The position numbers and the translations under genes are program-made. DNA of 64,000 nt from Porphyra umbilicalis (taxonomy: Eukaryota; Rhodophyta; Bangiophyceae; Bangiales; Bangiaceae), in contig KV918790.1 in assembly GCA_002049455.2 (NCBI GenBank), positions 310,001 to 374,000 of the forward strand, in the 5' to 3' direction. Under the pieces are notes generated by a model. That model was not told the origin of the DNA. It saw nothing but the letters and a program-made list of their open reading frames with translations, and did no database searches. This document shows, in pieces, positions 23,581 through 33,700 of this stretch (position 1 is its first letter; each line of letters begins with the position of its first letter).

Positions 23581-24761
23581 CTACTTGCTCCGCCGGTAGA
23601 TCTTTTGGAGGAGGAACTCGAGGGCGCCGCGCGCCCCCCCCGCCCCCCCCCCCTCAATCATGGAGCGGATGCGCGCGTAGCTGGCCTCCTCGTACGCGTG
23701 GTAGGCGGCCACGACGCCCGTCGTCTGGTACAGCTCCTTGACGCGCGACACGGCGGGCGCCCCCCCCCCCCCCCATACAGCCCACGCCACTCGGTGACGG
23801 CCGAGGCGGGCGCGCGGCCGAGAAAGTCGACGGCCAACCACGTGACTTTGCGGTCCTCAATGTCCGTGCCGACTTTCCCCGTCACCGCCGGGTCGCCAAA
23901 CGCGTCGAGGTAGTCGTCGGTGGCTTGAAAGTACTCGCCGAGCTCCATACACACCCCCTGCGCGGCCGCGTATTCGCCCTCGTCGGCGGCGCCGGCGAGC
24001 GCCATGCCGAGCGCGACGGGCAGGTAAAAGGAGTAGTGGGCGGTTTTGTAGTGGTAAATGCGGCGCAGCGCGGCGGGCGTAAACGCGGCCGTGTCGACTT
24101 GGCCGCCGGGCGACGTGGCGACGGCGTCCCCCTCCATGGTCGTCAAGTCGAGCAGCTGCCCGACTTCGGTCGTAAACGTCGCGTCGTGGAAGAGCTCGAG
24201 GACTTTGCCGTAGCAGGCCGCGCCGCCGAGGTGCTTTTTGACGACGCGGTAGATGAGGCCCTCGAGCAGCAGCGCGTCATTGACGGCCTTGAGCCCAATC
24301 TCGGGCCGCCGGTACCAGCAGGGGCGCCCGCGGCGCGTCAAACTCTCGTCCATAATGTCATCGGCAACGAGGAAGCACGCTTGCAGCAGCTCCACGCACC
24401 AGCCGAGCAGCCGCGCGCGGGCGGCATTGGCATTGTCGGCGCCCGCCGCCGCCCCGTCGGCGGCACCCGCCGCCGCGACGGCGCGGTAGCAGGCGCCGAC
24501 GGCCAAGCCGCGCGTCAGCTTCCCGTGCGGCACATTGTACGTGATGAGGTGCGCGAGGTAGTCGGCCGCCGCCGGGGGGAGGCCGTACGTCGCCCGCACG
24601 TCCGCCACGAGCTCCCCGGCGAGGCCGTCAAAGGCGGCGAGGAAGGCGGCGCGCTCCGCTTTCGCATCGTCGAGCAGGGGGGGGGCCCCCGCCGACGCCC
24701 CATTCGCGGTCGCCCCATTGGCGGCTGCCGCCGGGGCGGTGGCGGCCGCGGCCGTTGTCAT
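23581..24761 (-). CDS. Farnesyl diphosphate synthase (one apparent frameshift)
   Basis: Condenses IPP with DMAPP and then with GPP to give farnesyl diphosphate for sterol and isoprenoid synthesis, probably in the cytosol. It is a single exon of about 393 residues. The start is the ATG at 24761 (MTTAAAATAP); a short Ala-rich leader precedes the fold. Diagnostic motifs: GKLTRG (80-85), first Asp-rich motif DDIMD (134-138) followed by RRGRPCWY, second Asp-rich motif DDYLD (282-286) and GKVGTDIEDRKVTWL. The C-terminus, ending LLQKIYRRSK, is in another frame: the break falls at 15 consecutive G (23760-23774 as C on +), where 13 or 16 would keep the frame. Since both sides are intact family sequence, homopolymer miscount or allele variation is more likely than a dead gene. 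Confidence 0.93.
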
Positions 24762-25785
24762 GGTCCCCCGCGGTGGTGGGGGGGGGGGGCGCCCGCCGAC
24801 CGCGCCGCCGCCGCCGCGGGGGGGGTGGGGGGGGGGGGGGGGGGTGCGCGCCGCCGCCGCGCGCGCCACGACCGCGCCGGCACAGGGGGGCGGCGGTGCC
24901 ACACGACCCACCCGCCACGCGTCGCTGCGGGTGGGGGGGGGGGGGACGCGGCGGCGGCGGCGGCGCGCGCCGACGGCGGCTGGACGGCGGCGGCGCCACG
25001 GGCGGCGCGGCGGCGGGTGGCGCAGCGCCGGGCGCGGGGGCGGGGCCACGCCGTTGCGGCGGTGGCGGCCGCCCGCCGCATCGCGGCTGCAGCGCCGTTG
25101 CCGGGGGGGGGGGGGGGGGGCGCCGCCGCGCGCCGGCGCCGCGAGCGGCGGGTGCGCCGCGCTCCCCACGCCGCCCCCCCCCCCAAACACACACTGTGCA
25201 GGCGGGGCGGGCGGCGGGCGGCGGCGCGGCCGAGCGGCGACTGGCGACCACAAACGTAGGGGCATTGCCGCGGCGCGCGGGGGCGCGTCGCGGCACTGTA
25301 CGCCACGATTCGCTGTTGATCCGTGACCGCCGCGTCGGCGATTTGTGGTCCCCCACGACGGGTCGCGTGGTGTCGTCCGCAACACACACCCGTCCAGCTG
25401 GGCGGGGACGCGGACCTCTACCCGCCCGCCGGGCGGCGACGGCGCGCCGCCGCCGCAGACCCGTCCGCGACGGCCGCCGGCAACGCCGACACGGCCTGCC
25501 AACAGTGACCGACAAAGGGAGTGCAACGAGAAAGCGTGACGGGCGAGAGGCGCAAGGAGCCGCGGGAGGGGCATGCGAGCCCCAAGCGCGCGTCGGCCGC
25601 TCCCCCCGCCTCGCCCGCGGCGCGCTCCACAGCGTGACGGGCGGCGACGCGCACACGACGCCACGCCACACCCACGTGCCTCCCTCTGCCATCCGTCCTC
25701 TCTTGACCAACGGCGGCCCACCAGCGGAGGCGCCGCCCCAGCCGCCACCAAACCCCCCCCACCCCCCCCCCCCCCGCCCCCGCGC
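24762..25785. other. G-run-rich intergenic region between uS9 and FPPS
   Basis: About 1 kb upstream of FPPS and downstream of uS9. The + strand carries repeated G-runs (for example about 24776-24788, 24831-24844, 24937-24947 and 25106-25119) and C-runs near 25175-25190 and 25755-25775. The FPPS promoter must lie here, but no element could be identified. Overlapping long frames in this GC-rich DNA have no family features. Confidence 0.6.
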
Positions 25786-26759
25786 TCACCGCTTCACCCA
25801 CTGGAAGCTGCGGCGCGCCTTTTTGCGCCCATACTTCTTCTCCTCCACCACCCGCGCGTCGCGCGTCAGCAGCCCCTCTGCCTTTAACACCCCCCGCGTC
25901 GCAGGCGTCGACGCCAACAGCGCGCGCGCGAGCCCCAACCGCAGCGCCTCGGCTTGGCCGGTCGTGCCGCCGCCCGCCACGCGGGCGACCACGTCGACGG
26001 CGCCGAGCAGGGAGCCGCCGTCCACCGCCACGAGCGGCGCGACCGCCGCCGCCCGGTGGTCGGCGCGGACAAAGTAGTCGACGAGCCGCCGCCCATTCAC
26101 CGTGATCGTGCCGACGGACCCGCCGCCACCGCCGCCGCCGCCGCCGCCGTCGGCGCCGCCCCCGCTCCCACCACCACCACCACCACCACCACCACCACCA
26201 CCCCCACCCCCACCACCGCCGGGCGCCGCGTCGTGGGGGTGGAGCACCACCTGCGCCACGGCGGCCTTGCGGCGCCCCGTGCCGCGCGACCGCCCCGCCG
26301 CGTCGACGCGGCGGGGGTAGGTGGGCGGCGGCGTCGCCGCCGCGCGGGCGCGGTGGAAGCGCTGCGCGGGCGACAGCGGCCGTGCGATGCGGCCGAGGGG
26401 GTGCGCGCCGGGGGCGACCGCCGATGGGGTGCCGGTGGGGGAGGGGGGGGGGGGGGGGGGGTGCCCCGTCCCCGTGGCCGCCGGCAGAGGCCGGGGGGGG
26501 GGGGGGGTACCGCCAGACGCGGAGGTGGGGGTGGGGGGGGGGGGGGGGAGGGGGGGTGCCCCAGCGTCACCGCGGCTGCCGCCGCGGCTGCTGCCACCGG
26601 TGCCGCTGCCGTCCGAGGCGTCGCCGCCGTGGGGGGGGCGGGGGGGGGGGCGCCCCCGCTGGCCGACCGACCGCCGCCGGCGGCGGCGCGGGCGGCGGCC
26701 GCGGGTGGCGGGAGGGGTGGGAGGCCCCGCAAGGCGGCCGTAGCCGCACGGGCAAGCAT
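25786..26759 (-). CDS. Bacterial-type ribosomal protein uS9, probably mitochondrial
   Basis: Small-subunit ribosomal protein. The conserved part starts at [14 protein letters not shown] (about 26290) and runs through [39 protein letters not shown] and [20 protein letters not shown] to the terminal FQWVKR, the classic uS9 tail that reaches the decoding site. An unusual Gly-rich insert of over 30 residues, encoded by a CCA/CCG microsatellite (about 26125-26222), sits between two beta strands. The conserved frame contains no methionine. In a neighbouring frame an ATG at 26759 begins [12 protein letters not shown], a plausible mitochondrial presequence, so a one-base shift or an unseen intron joins them. 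G-runs at about 26446-26461, 26498-26507 and 26532-26549 are likely sites. Plastid S9 is plastid-encoded in red algae, so mitochondrial targeting is inferred. Confidence 0.88.
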
Positions 26760-26992
26760 CGCGGCAAAGTACGGCGGTGGGGGAGGGAGCTCTCGAGGCG
26801 GCCGCGGCCAAGGCGACGGGTCGCGGGGGGAACAGCGGCCCGGCGACGCGGACCGGCGGTTACCGCTGGAGTGGTGGGCGCGACCGGTCGCGCCCACCAC
26901 GCGGTCGACCGCGCGCGGCGGCGATCGTGGGACGCCGTCGCCCCACCGAGACGTCAGGATGCCATCATGTGGAACGAGCAAGGTAAATATTT

Positions 26993-27036
26993 GTGATGAA
27001 GTCCCACCGACTACTGAAAGCGCGTACGCGAAAACA
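26993..27036 (+). repeat. Direct repeat, left copy (pairs with 49410-49482)
   Basis: GTGATGAAGTCCCACCGACT (26993-27012) followed by CTGAAAGCGCGTACGCGAAAAC recurs in the same order and orientation at 49410-49482, where about 29 extra bases separate the two halves. The two copies enclose 22.4 kb of unrecognised genes and the inserted retrotransposon. Confidence 0.75.
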
Positions 27037-27547
27037 CCATGGCCTGGAATTATGCTGTGATCAAAGACAATCTATTTGAGTAAGTTCTGGAGCATTATTT
27101 AGACTTGAAGCATGCCGCGTCGCTCTTCACTTGGCACGTGGATATATTTTTCATGCACTGCATTGGTTTTTATTTTTTTGTCATTGCGGGCGTCCACGGG
27201 CAGGCGCGCGCGCCAGAGCCGTCCGCCCCGGAGCGCGCCGGCCCCCCACCCAGCACAGTGGGTCCAAACCGCTGTTCCTCACGGGACAAAAGTTTTGGGT
27301 CCGGGGGGTGGTATCGACCCGTTGGAACACATTTTTGGTATACACAGTCCGACCCGATGCTCTGCCGTCACCTCTACCCTACGCAGCCTGGCCGTTGCAG
27401 AAGGCGGATGGCGGGCAGTTATGTACGATGAGCAAGCCGCGAGAATGCGTGCGTGTCCTGGTGCGAGACTGAGGACCTGCGCTGAGAAGCGGGCTGTGTT
27501 TATCACAAGCGTCGTGCAAAAAAAACAGACGCTTTACGTACACTCAC

Positions 27548-28517
27548 CTATCGCTTCCAATGCGCTGTACAGCCTCTCTATGAGATGGTCAGCGGCCTCG
27601 CGTACATCTGCATGGTCCGTCTTGGACTTCACCAACCAGAGAGCAAACGGCTTGGTGCACAGACGCAGCCGGAACAGTTGGAGCTTAGCGAGATGGTCAA
27701 GCAACTTGGCCTCTACTGTTGCAGGGATGGCGCGCTGAACATCCGTCAGATCCCCATCCGAGGAGAAGATGAGCGATGCAATGTCGTCAGGCGGCATGTA
27801 CTTGCCGAGATTGGAAAGCGTCAGCAAGTGGCAGTCCTTGCGCGTGGCGGTGCAATCGTCCGCCTCATCATCCGCTTCCCCGTCCTCGTCGTCATAAACG
27901 TGCAGTGCATCCCCCGCGACTGTGGGTGCGCCGCTCCCGACGTCCGCCGCCGCACCGTCCATCGCAATCGCGACAGACCCTGAAGCGGTCGCGGCCGCCT
28001 CGCTTCCACGAGTCCCCGTCTCTATGACGGGCTCGCCCACGACTGTGCGCCCATGCACACGACCAAGTACACCTACTTCAGATGCCCCATCGTCAGCAAC
28101 GGCGGTCCGCACGTTGCTTGAAACCTCGCTTCCATGCGCATTCCGCTTGCCACCGGCTGCAGCGGTGCGTCCGACCTTGTCCATCTGGTGCTGCTCGGCT
28201 CGACACAGGGCCGCATTTCGCTTGGCTTCCTTCACCTCAGCCGCTGCTTTGCGTCGAAAAAAGGCGGCCTCAGCTTTCTCGTCCACCTCGCTTGGCAACT
28301 CTCCCGTCATGTCCCCGCACTCGCACATGACGATGGTGCTCTGTTGTGCCCGCATTTCACGCCGGATGAGCGCCTTGGGGCTGTTACGGCTGCTCATGCG
28401 AGCCACCTTGGCGGGCTTGCCACCCGCCCGGCGGCCGTTCTTGTGCACGAGGTCGCCCAGAGGCAAGGAGATTGCGCAATGCCCGCCATCGATGGTGAAG
28501 ACCTCGAACAGGGCGTC
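27548..28517 (-). pseudogene. 3' part of unrecognised gene split by a retrotransposon
   Basis: Host sequence downstream of the LTR element on the minus strand. It continues, in the same frame, the reading frame that enters the element from 38013: GAT at 38010-38008 is followed by GAC at 28517-28515. The encoded part has a Lys/Ala-rich probable coiled coil (ending near QHQMDK), an acidic segment (YDDEDGEADDEADD) and a helical C-terminal region. It ends at a strong splice donor (GTGAGT, 27547-27542 on minus), so at least one further exon probably lies toward 27.1 kb. The family is not recognised. As assembled the gene is interrupted by 9.5 kb and is unlikely to make a normal product from this allele. 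Confidence 0.75.
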
Positions 28518-28522
28518 ATCTC
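28518..28522. other. Target-site duplication ATCTC (left)
   Basis: Five bases immediately before the 5' LTR, identical to 38008-38012 immediately after the 3' LTR. A 5-bp duplication is the normal mark of Ty3/gypsy integration. Confidence 0.95.
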
Positions 28523-29018
28523 TGTGGCGGTCGGGGGTCCCCAGTTGGAAGGGGCGTGGCCCCTCAGCTGTGGACAGCACACCCCCGGGGGCCGTCCCAA
28601 AATATCCCGATCCGGGCCAGCAAGGGAATGACCTGTCCAGATCTCGGGGAGATTGGATTCGGTCGGGGGCGGGGCTTTTCCCAAGTGGTTTTCCCAGCCC
28701 CCCTACTACTTGTTTGAACTTTTCGCTTTGGAGGGATTTGTCTGTTTGGCGCATTTGGAGTGGCTACTTTGGCCACCGGCGTTCGGTTTGGGAGGGGTTT
28801 ATTGACAGCGGGGACGCCGTCCCCGTCGCCGTTTGATAAAACCAACTGTGCTTTGGACTACGATTCCCCCCTGGGCTTTGCCGTGATCCTCTCCTCCCGT
28901 TGGGGGAAGGCTGGGCTGTGGGTCGATTTCCGGGGCAGTTCCTTCGACGGACCGAGCTGATCAAGAGGTCACTTCGGCCAGACGACGAACCAACGTGGTG
29001 GTGCTTAGAACCGCTACA
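28523..29018 (+). repeat. 5' LTR of element 1 (496 bp)
   Basis: Starts TGTGGCGG and ends GCTACA (TG...CA). Same length as 37512-38007, with three substitutions. The U3/R/U5 limits cannot be placed by eye; GTTTGATAAAACC near 28830 is the most AT-rich promoter-like spot. Confidence 0.95.
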
Positions 29019-29023
29019 ATTTC

Positions 29024-29042
29024 TGGTGGAGCAGCAGGGGAT
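29024..29042 (+). other. Primer-binding site of element 1
   Basis: TGGTGGAGCAGCAGGGGAT lies five bases after the 5' LTR and begins with the TGG expected to pair with a tRNA CCA end. The second element has the same site with one change (54778-54796). The primer tRNA was not identified; the site is not the common initiator-Met type. Confidence 0.75.
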
Positions 29043-29161
29043 CCCGGCCGTTGCCACGCCCGTACTGGGTAGCCGGTTCCCCGATCGTTTGTTGGTTTGT
29101 GAGTTCAAGGCGACGTGGATCTCCGCGTCGGTCTGTCGTCGAATACCGCCCGGCCACTACG

Positions 29162-30796
29162 ATGGCGTCGCCGTCCGACATCCCCAAGTCGAACGCGATC
29201 GCTAGCGGTATGCCGGCGGATACATCCGCGGTGACCCCAGCGGTCGCTGCAACAGGGGGATCCACGGCCGGATCAGGGATTCCCTTCACTCCGCCTCGGC
29301 CATTGGCGGACCTCGTGGGCGAAACGGTTCGTCGTGTCCCACCGGGGGCCGGTGCCTTCCTCCCTCGACGTCTCGACGAACGGACGGGATTGGTGGATCA
29401 AGATCGTGATCCGGCGACGCCTTTAGCGATGGCCGATCTGGACACGGCGCTGTCGACGTTCCGCGAGTCGTTATTGGCCGACGTTTCTCGGGTCATCGCG
29501 GCGAGCCCCGCGGGCTCTGCTCAAGATGCCCCCCGCCGAGGTTCTCCAGTGGACACGCGGAAGAGCCGCAGCAAAGGGAAGTCACGGCGTCACCGTAGTC
29601 CCTCGTCGTCATCGTCGTCTTCATCTTCCTCGCCGTCGCCGGCGACAACCGACAACGACGACGACCACGTGGGGCGCAAGGTGGGGTCCGGCAAGTTGGC
29701 GGTCCTCGAGTGCCCGGACGATCGCTTCGAGGGCGTCCTGGACTACCGATCGTACCGCCTACGGAACCGTCACTCGACCTACGGGGCGTCGCAGGCCCGC
29801 AAGATGGGACGGACGGCCAAGAATATGAAGTTCTCCTTCGGGGGGACCCCGATGTTCAACGGGAAGGAACCCCTCAAGGTCTTCTCGTGGCTCCGAAAGT
29901 TCGTCAAGGCCTGCGATGACAACGACGTGTCCGAGGGGATGGGTTTGTACCTAATTCCCAACTTCCTCGCGGGCGACGCTGAGACGCGGTTCACTCGAAA
30001 CCTACCGGGGTCGGATATCGCGGGCGGACGGGGCTCGCTTGGATCCTTCCCCGCGGCGGTCAATTGGCTGTTGTCGACCTACGCGGAGCCGCACGCTTTG
30101 GGGCTGGCGCAGGACAAGTTTAGCCGGGCGGCGCTCGTGGACAACGAGGGGGTGGATGCCTTCGCGGCACGTCTACGGAGCCTCGCTGAGCTTTGCGGCA
30201 ACATCCACTCCGAGGGGACGATGAAACAGCAGCTGATCCAAGGCCTACCGGAGTATCTACGGACGGATGCCTTCGTGTACAACTCGGCGCAACGAAGCTA
30301 CCAGCAGTTGTCGACCTACGTGGCGGGGAAATATCGGGCCGCCAAGGACGTCATGGCGTTGGCCAGCCGGGGGTCACCCGGGGGATCATCGCGGAAGGGA
30401 CAGACGTCGACGGGTCCCCGAGGCCTCTCGGTCAACCAACTCCACTCCTCGTGGGAGGAGGATGACACGGCGACGTACGACACGGTCGCGGTGCTGCCGT
30501 CGGGTACCCCGGGGTTCCGCACGGCTGGGGGAGCGCCCTATGTTCGGCGGGAGGACCCGACGGGTCCCCCGCTGTGCTACATGTGTTGGACGCGTGGCCA
30601 CCGAGTCCCTGATTGCAAGATTCTGACGGACAAACAGCGGGACCTCGTGAAGGCCGCGCGGAGCACCTTCCTTCGACAGAGGAACGCGGGGGCGGGCGCC
30701 CCCTCGGATCGCACCTCCGTCGTGGCCCTGGTGTGGGACGACCTGTTGGGCGGTGCGGAGGCAACGAGGACGGAGGGGGGGACGCCCCGCCCGTAG
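29162..30796 (+). CDS. gag: Gag polyprotein of element 1
   Basis: Structural capsid/nucleocapsid protein that packages the retrotransposon RNA. 544 residues from the ATG of MASPSDIPKSNA. A Ser/Thr-rich N-terminal region is followed by a basic stretch, then a retrotransposon Gag domain (roughly residues 215-400: FSFGGTPMFNGKEPLKVFSW, NWLLSTYAEPHALGLAQDKF, LIQGLPEYL). A single CCHC zinc knuckle (CYMCWTRGHRVPDC, C-x2-C-x4-H-x4-C) lies near residue 471. Pol overlaps its 3' end in the +1 frame, suggesting translational frameshifting. The frame itself is intact. Confidence 0.93.
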   Translation: MASPSDIPKSNAIASGMPADTSAVTPAVAATGGSTAGSGIPFTPPRPLADLVGETVRRVPPGAGAFLPRRLDERTGLVDQDRDPATPLAMADLDTALSTFRESLLADVSRVIAASPAGSAQDAPRRGSPVDTRKSRSKGKSRRHRSPSSSSSSSSSSPSPATTDNDDDHVGRKVGSGKLAVLECPDDRFEGVLDYRSYRLRNRHSTYGASQARKMGRTAKNMKFSFGGTPMFNGKEPLKVFSWLRKFVKACDDNDVSEGMGLYLIPNFLAGDAETRFTRNLPGSDIAGGRGSLGSFPAAVNWLLSTYAEPHALGLAQDKFSRAALVDNEGVDAFAARLRSLAELCGNIHSEGTMKQQLIQGLPEYLRTDAFVYNSAQRSYQQLSTYVAGKYRAAKDVMALASRGSPGGSSRKGQTSTGPRGLSVNQLHSSWEEDDTATYDTVAVLPSGTPGFRTAGGAPYVRREDPTGPPLCYMCWTRGHRVPDCKILTDKQRDLVKAARSTFLRQRNAGAGAPSDRTSVVALVWDDLLGGAEATRTEGGTPRP

Positions 30797-33700
30797 CAAC
30801 CTCGGCCAAGGGGCGCCGCGGGGCGGGAAACGCCTAGGGGGGGTGGCATCGCCATCCCCCTCCATCCCCCCTGTCCGCCCCAACTCCCCGGTCGCCCCCC
30901 ACCACGTCACGTTTGCCTCCCCTGGGGTAACCGCGACGTGGCCTGTCCCGGCCCGCTGCCCCTGCCGTCGCGGGCGATATCGCCCGCGGTTCAAGGGGAC
31001 GCTGTTGCTACTACGGAAAGAGAATTTTGAGATTAGCGCGTCGTACCAGTTGGCGCCGTGGCAGACCCCCGTCCCCACGAGGGCGGTGGTCGACACTGGC
31101 GCTGGGCCAAGTGTGATCCGCGCGGACATGTTGCCCGAAGGATGGACCGAGTATGCATCGCGGGCGCCACCCCGGACGCAAGTGAGTGACGCCTCGGGGC
31201 AGCTGCTCAAGGTGAACGCGGAGGTGTCGCTGACGATCTACGTCGGGGGTGCCGCTATGGAGTACGAGTTCCTCGTGGTCAAGGCATTGTCGGTACCGCT
31301 CATCCTCGGGTGGGACTTCCAGCGCAACTACGTGGACACCATCTCCCCCAAGACGCAGACGATCAAGTGGGACGACGGCACGTCCACGGTGGCGACGCGG
31401 AGCTGGACGGGGAACACGCGGCCCGCGCCCCCTCGCCGAGGAAACAAGCCGAAGGCCCAAGCTGGGGCTATCCGGCTTCGGCAAGGGGTAACCGTCGGCC
31501 CGCGGTGCATCCAGGCGGTCAAGGTGTGCTGCAACGTCAAGGGGGTCCACCTGGTACGGGAACGCCCCGTCAAAATGAGCCGACGGAAGGTACTGTTGCA
31601 CAACGCGGTCGCGGAGTTCTCCCCCAACACCCCGCGGTCCCTCTACCTGACGAACATCGGGGACGTGCCGGTACACCTAACGAAGGGGTATGTCATCGGA
31701 ACCGCGACGGCCTACAATGGACCGCTGCACGTCGTCGAGGAGGAGGAGGAACCGGGGGCGGTCCTAACGATGGGGGCGGACCCCCGTGACAAGCCCGACG
31801 AGGAGTTCAAGACGGGGCGGCAAGCCGAAGAGAGGATCGACGAGGGACATCCTCCACCTCACCCGCCGGACAAGACGTATCCCAAGCCGGAGGTCCACTG
31901 GGAGGGCGTCCCCGACACGCTTCGTGGTGACGTGGACGACCTCCTCGAGGAATACAAGGCGCTCTGGGCGGGACAACTCGGCAAGGTCGACGTCACCCCG
32001 CACCGGATCGAGGTGACCCCCGGGGCACGGCCACGGCGGGCCCAACCCTATCGGGCGAGCCACGCTTTGAGGGACATCATTGCCAAGGAGGTGCAACGCC
32101 AGCGGGACCTCGGGGTTATCGAGCCCTCAAGCGCCGAGTGGGCCTTCCCCGTGGTTCTGGTTCCGAAACCCGACGGGACAGTGCGGTTCTGTGTGGATTA
32201 CCGCCGACTTAACGAGGTCACGGTGCGGGATGTGTACCCGTTGCCACGAATGGACGATTGTATTGACTTCCTCGGGGACGCCAAGGTGTTTTCGACGCTC
32301 GACTGCAACTCGGGGTATTGGCATAGCCCCGTGGCGGACGAGGATCGGGACAAGACGACCTTCGTTTGCCACGAGGGGGCCTACCGCTACATCCGCCTTC
32401 CCTTCGGGCTGTCCAATGCCCCGGCGACCTTCCAACGGGCCATTGACATGATCCTCGGGGGACTCAAGTGGAAGAGCTGCCTCGTGTACCTCGACGACAT
32501 CATCGTCTTCTCGCAGACGGCGGGGGAACACGTGGAACACCTCCGGGAGGTCTTCACGGCGCTGCGCGGCGCGGGTGTCTCCCTCAAGGCCAAGAAGTGC
32601 CACTTGTTCCAAGAGGAGGTGGAGTATTTGGGCCATATCGTGGGCCGGGGGGAGCTGAAGGTACAAGAAAAGAACATACGCGGACTCAAGGAGGCGTCTC
32701 CCCCGCGGTGCAAGAAGGACCTACGTAGCTTCCTCGGGATGTGCAACGTGTATCGGAGGTTCGTCAAGGACTACGCGCAAGTGGCGCGGCCGTTGGCCGC
32801 CATGACAAGTTCCAAGAGGCCCGACCGGTGGGGGACGCTGTCCGACGAGGCCCTGGGGGCATTCGAGGAACTCAAGAGGCGACTCACGGAGGCCCCCATC
32901 CTCGCCCTGCCGAGGCGACAAGGGACCTACACGTTGGACACAGACGCAAGCGCGGGGCAGGTCGGCGCGGTCCTTTTACAAGAACAACCCGACCAATCCA
33001 CGCGGCCCGTTGGCTATTGGAGCCGCTCCCTCAACGCGTCGGAGCGAAACTACAGTACGACGGAGCGGGAGTGCCTCGCGGTTGTGTGGGCGTCCCTCCT
33101 TCTCCGCCCCTACGTCGAGGGGACCCGCTTCACGGTGCGCACGGACCACGCGGCGCTCAAGTGGATGCTCCACATGGACGGGGCTCACGGGAGGCTGGCG
33201 CGGTGGCGGTTGCGACTGGCGGAGTTCGACTACGTGGTACAGACACGCCCCGGGGCGTCACACCACGCGGCGGACACGATGTCACGCATCTCAACACCCG
33301 CGGGAGACGAGGGGGCGATACCCGACGCGGTACCGTGCCTGGCGTTGCCCAACTCGTCGGCCGCGTGGCAGTTACCGCCGGAGATCAAGGGGGAATTCCT
33401 AGGCCCCCTAACGCTCGCCGAGCTCGTCGAGGGGCAGGCGGAGGACGGACGGTGCAAGGAGGTCCGCGCGGCGATGGACAGCAACGACAAGTCGCGGTTC
33501 CGCGAGGACTCGAACGGCCTGTTGGTGCGCACGGCGCCGTTGGACGGGGCCACGCAAGTCTACGTGCCGACCCACATGCGCTACGGGGTGATGATGCGGG
33601 AGCACTACCCTCCGCAAGCCGGGCATCCGGGGGCCAACAAGATGTACACGTCGATGCGACGATGGTTTTATTGGGAGTGTATGGTGGTGGACGTCTACGC

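Noticed and set aside
24628-25751. Several 200-440 codon frames upstream of FPPS on both strands
   Set aside because: Driven by G-runs and GC bias. No Met-anchored start with domain content; only the part from 24761 down is FPPS.
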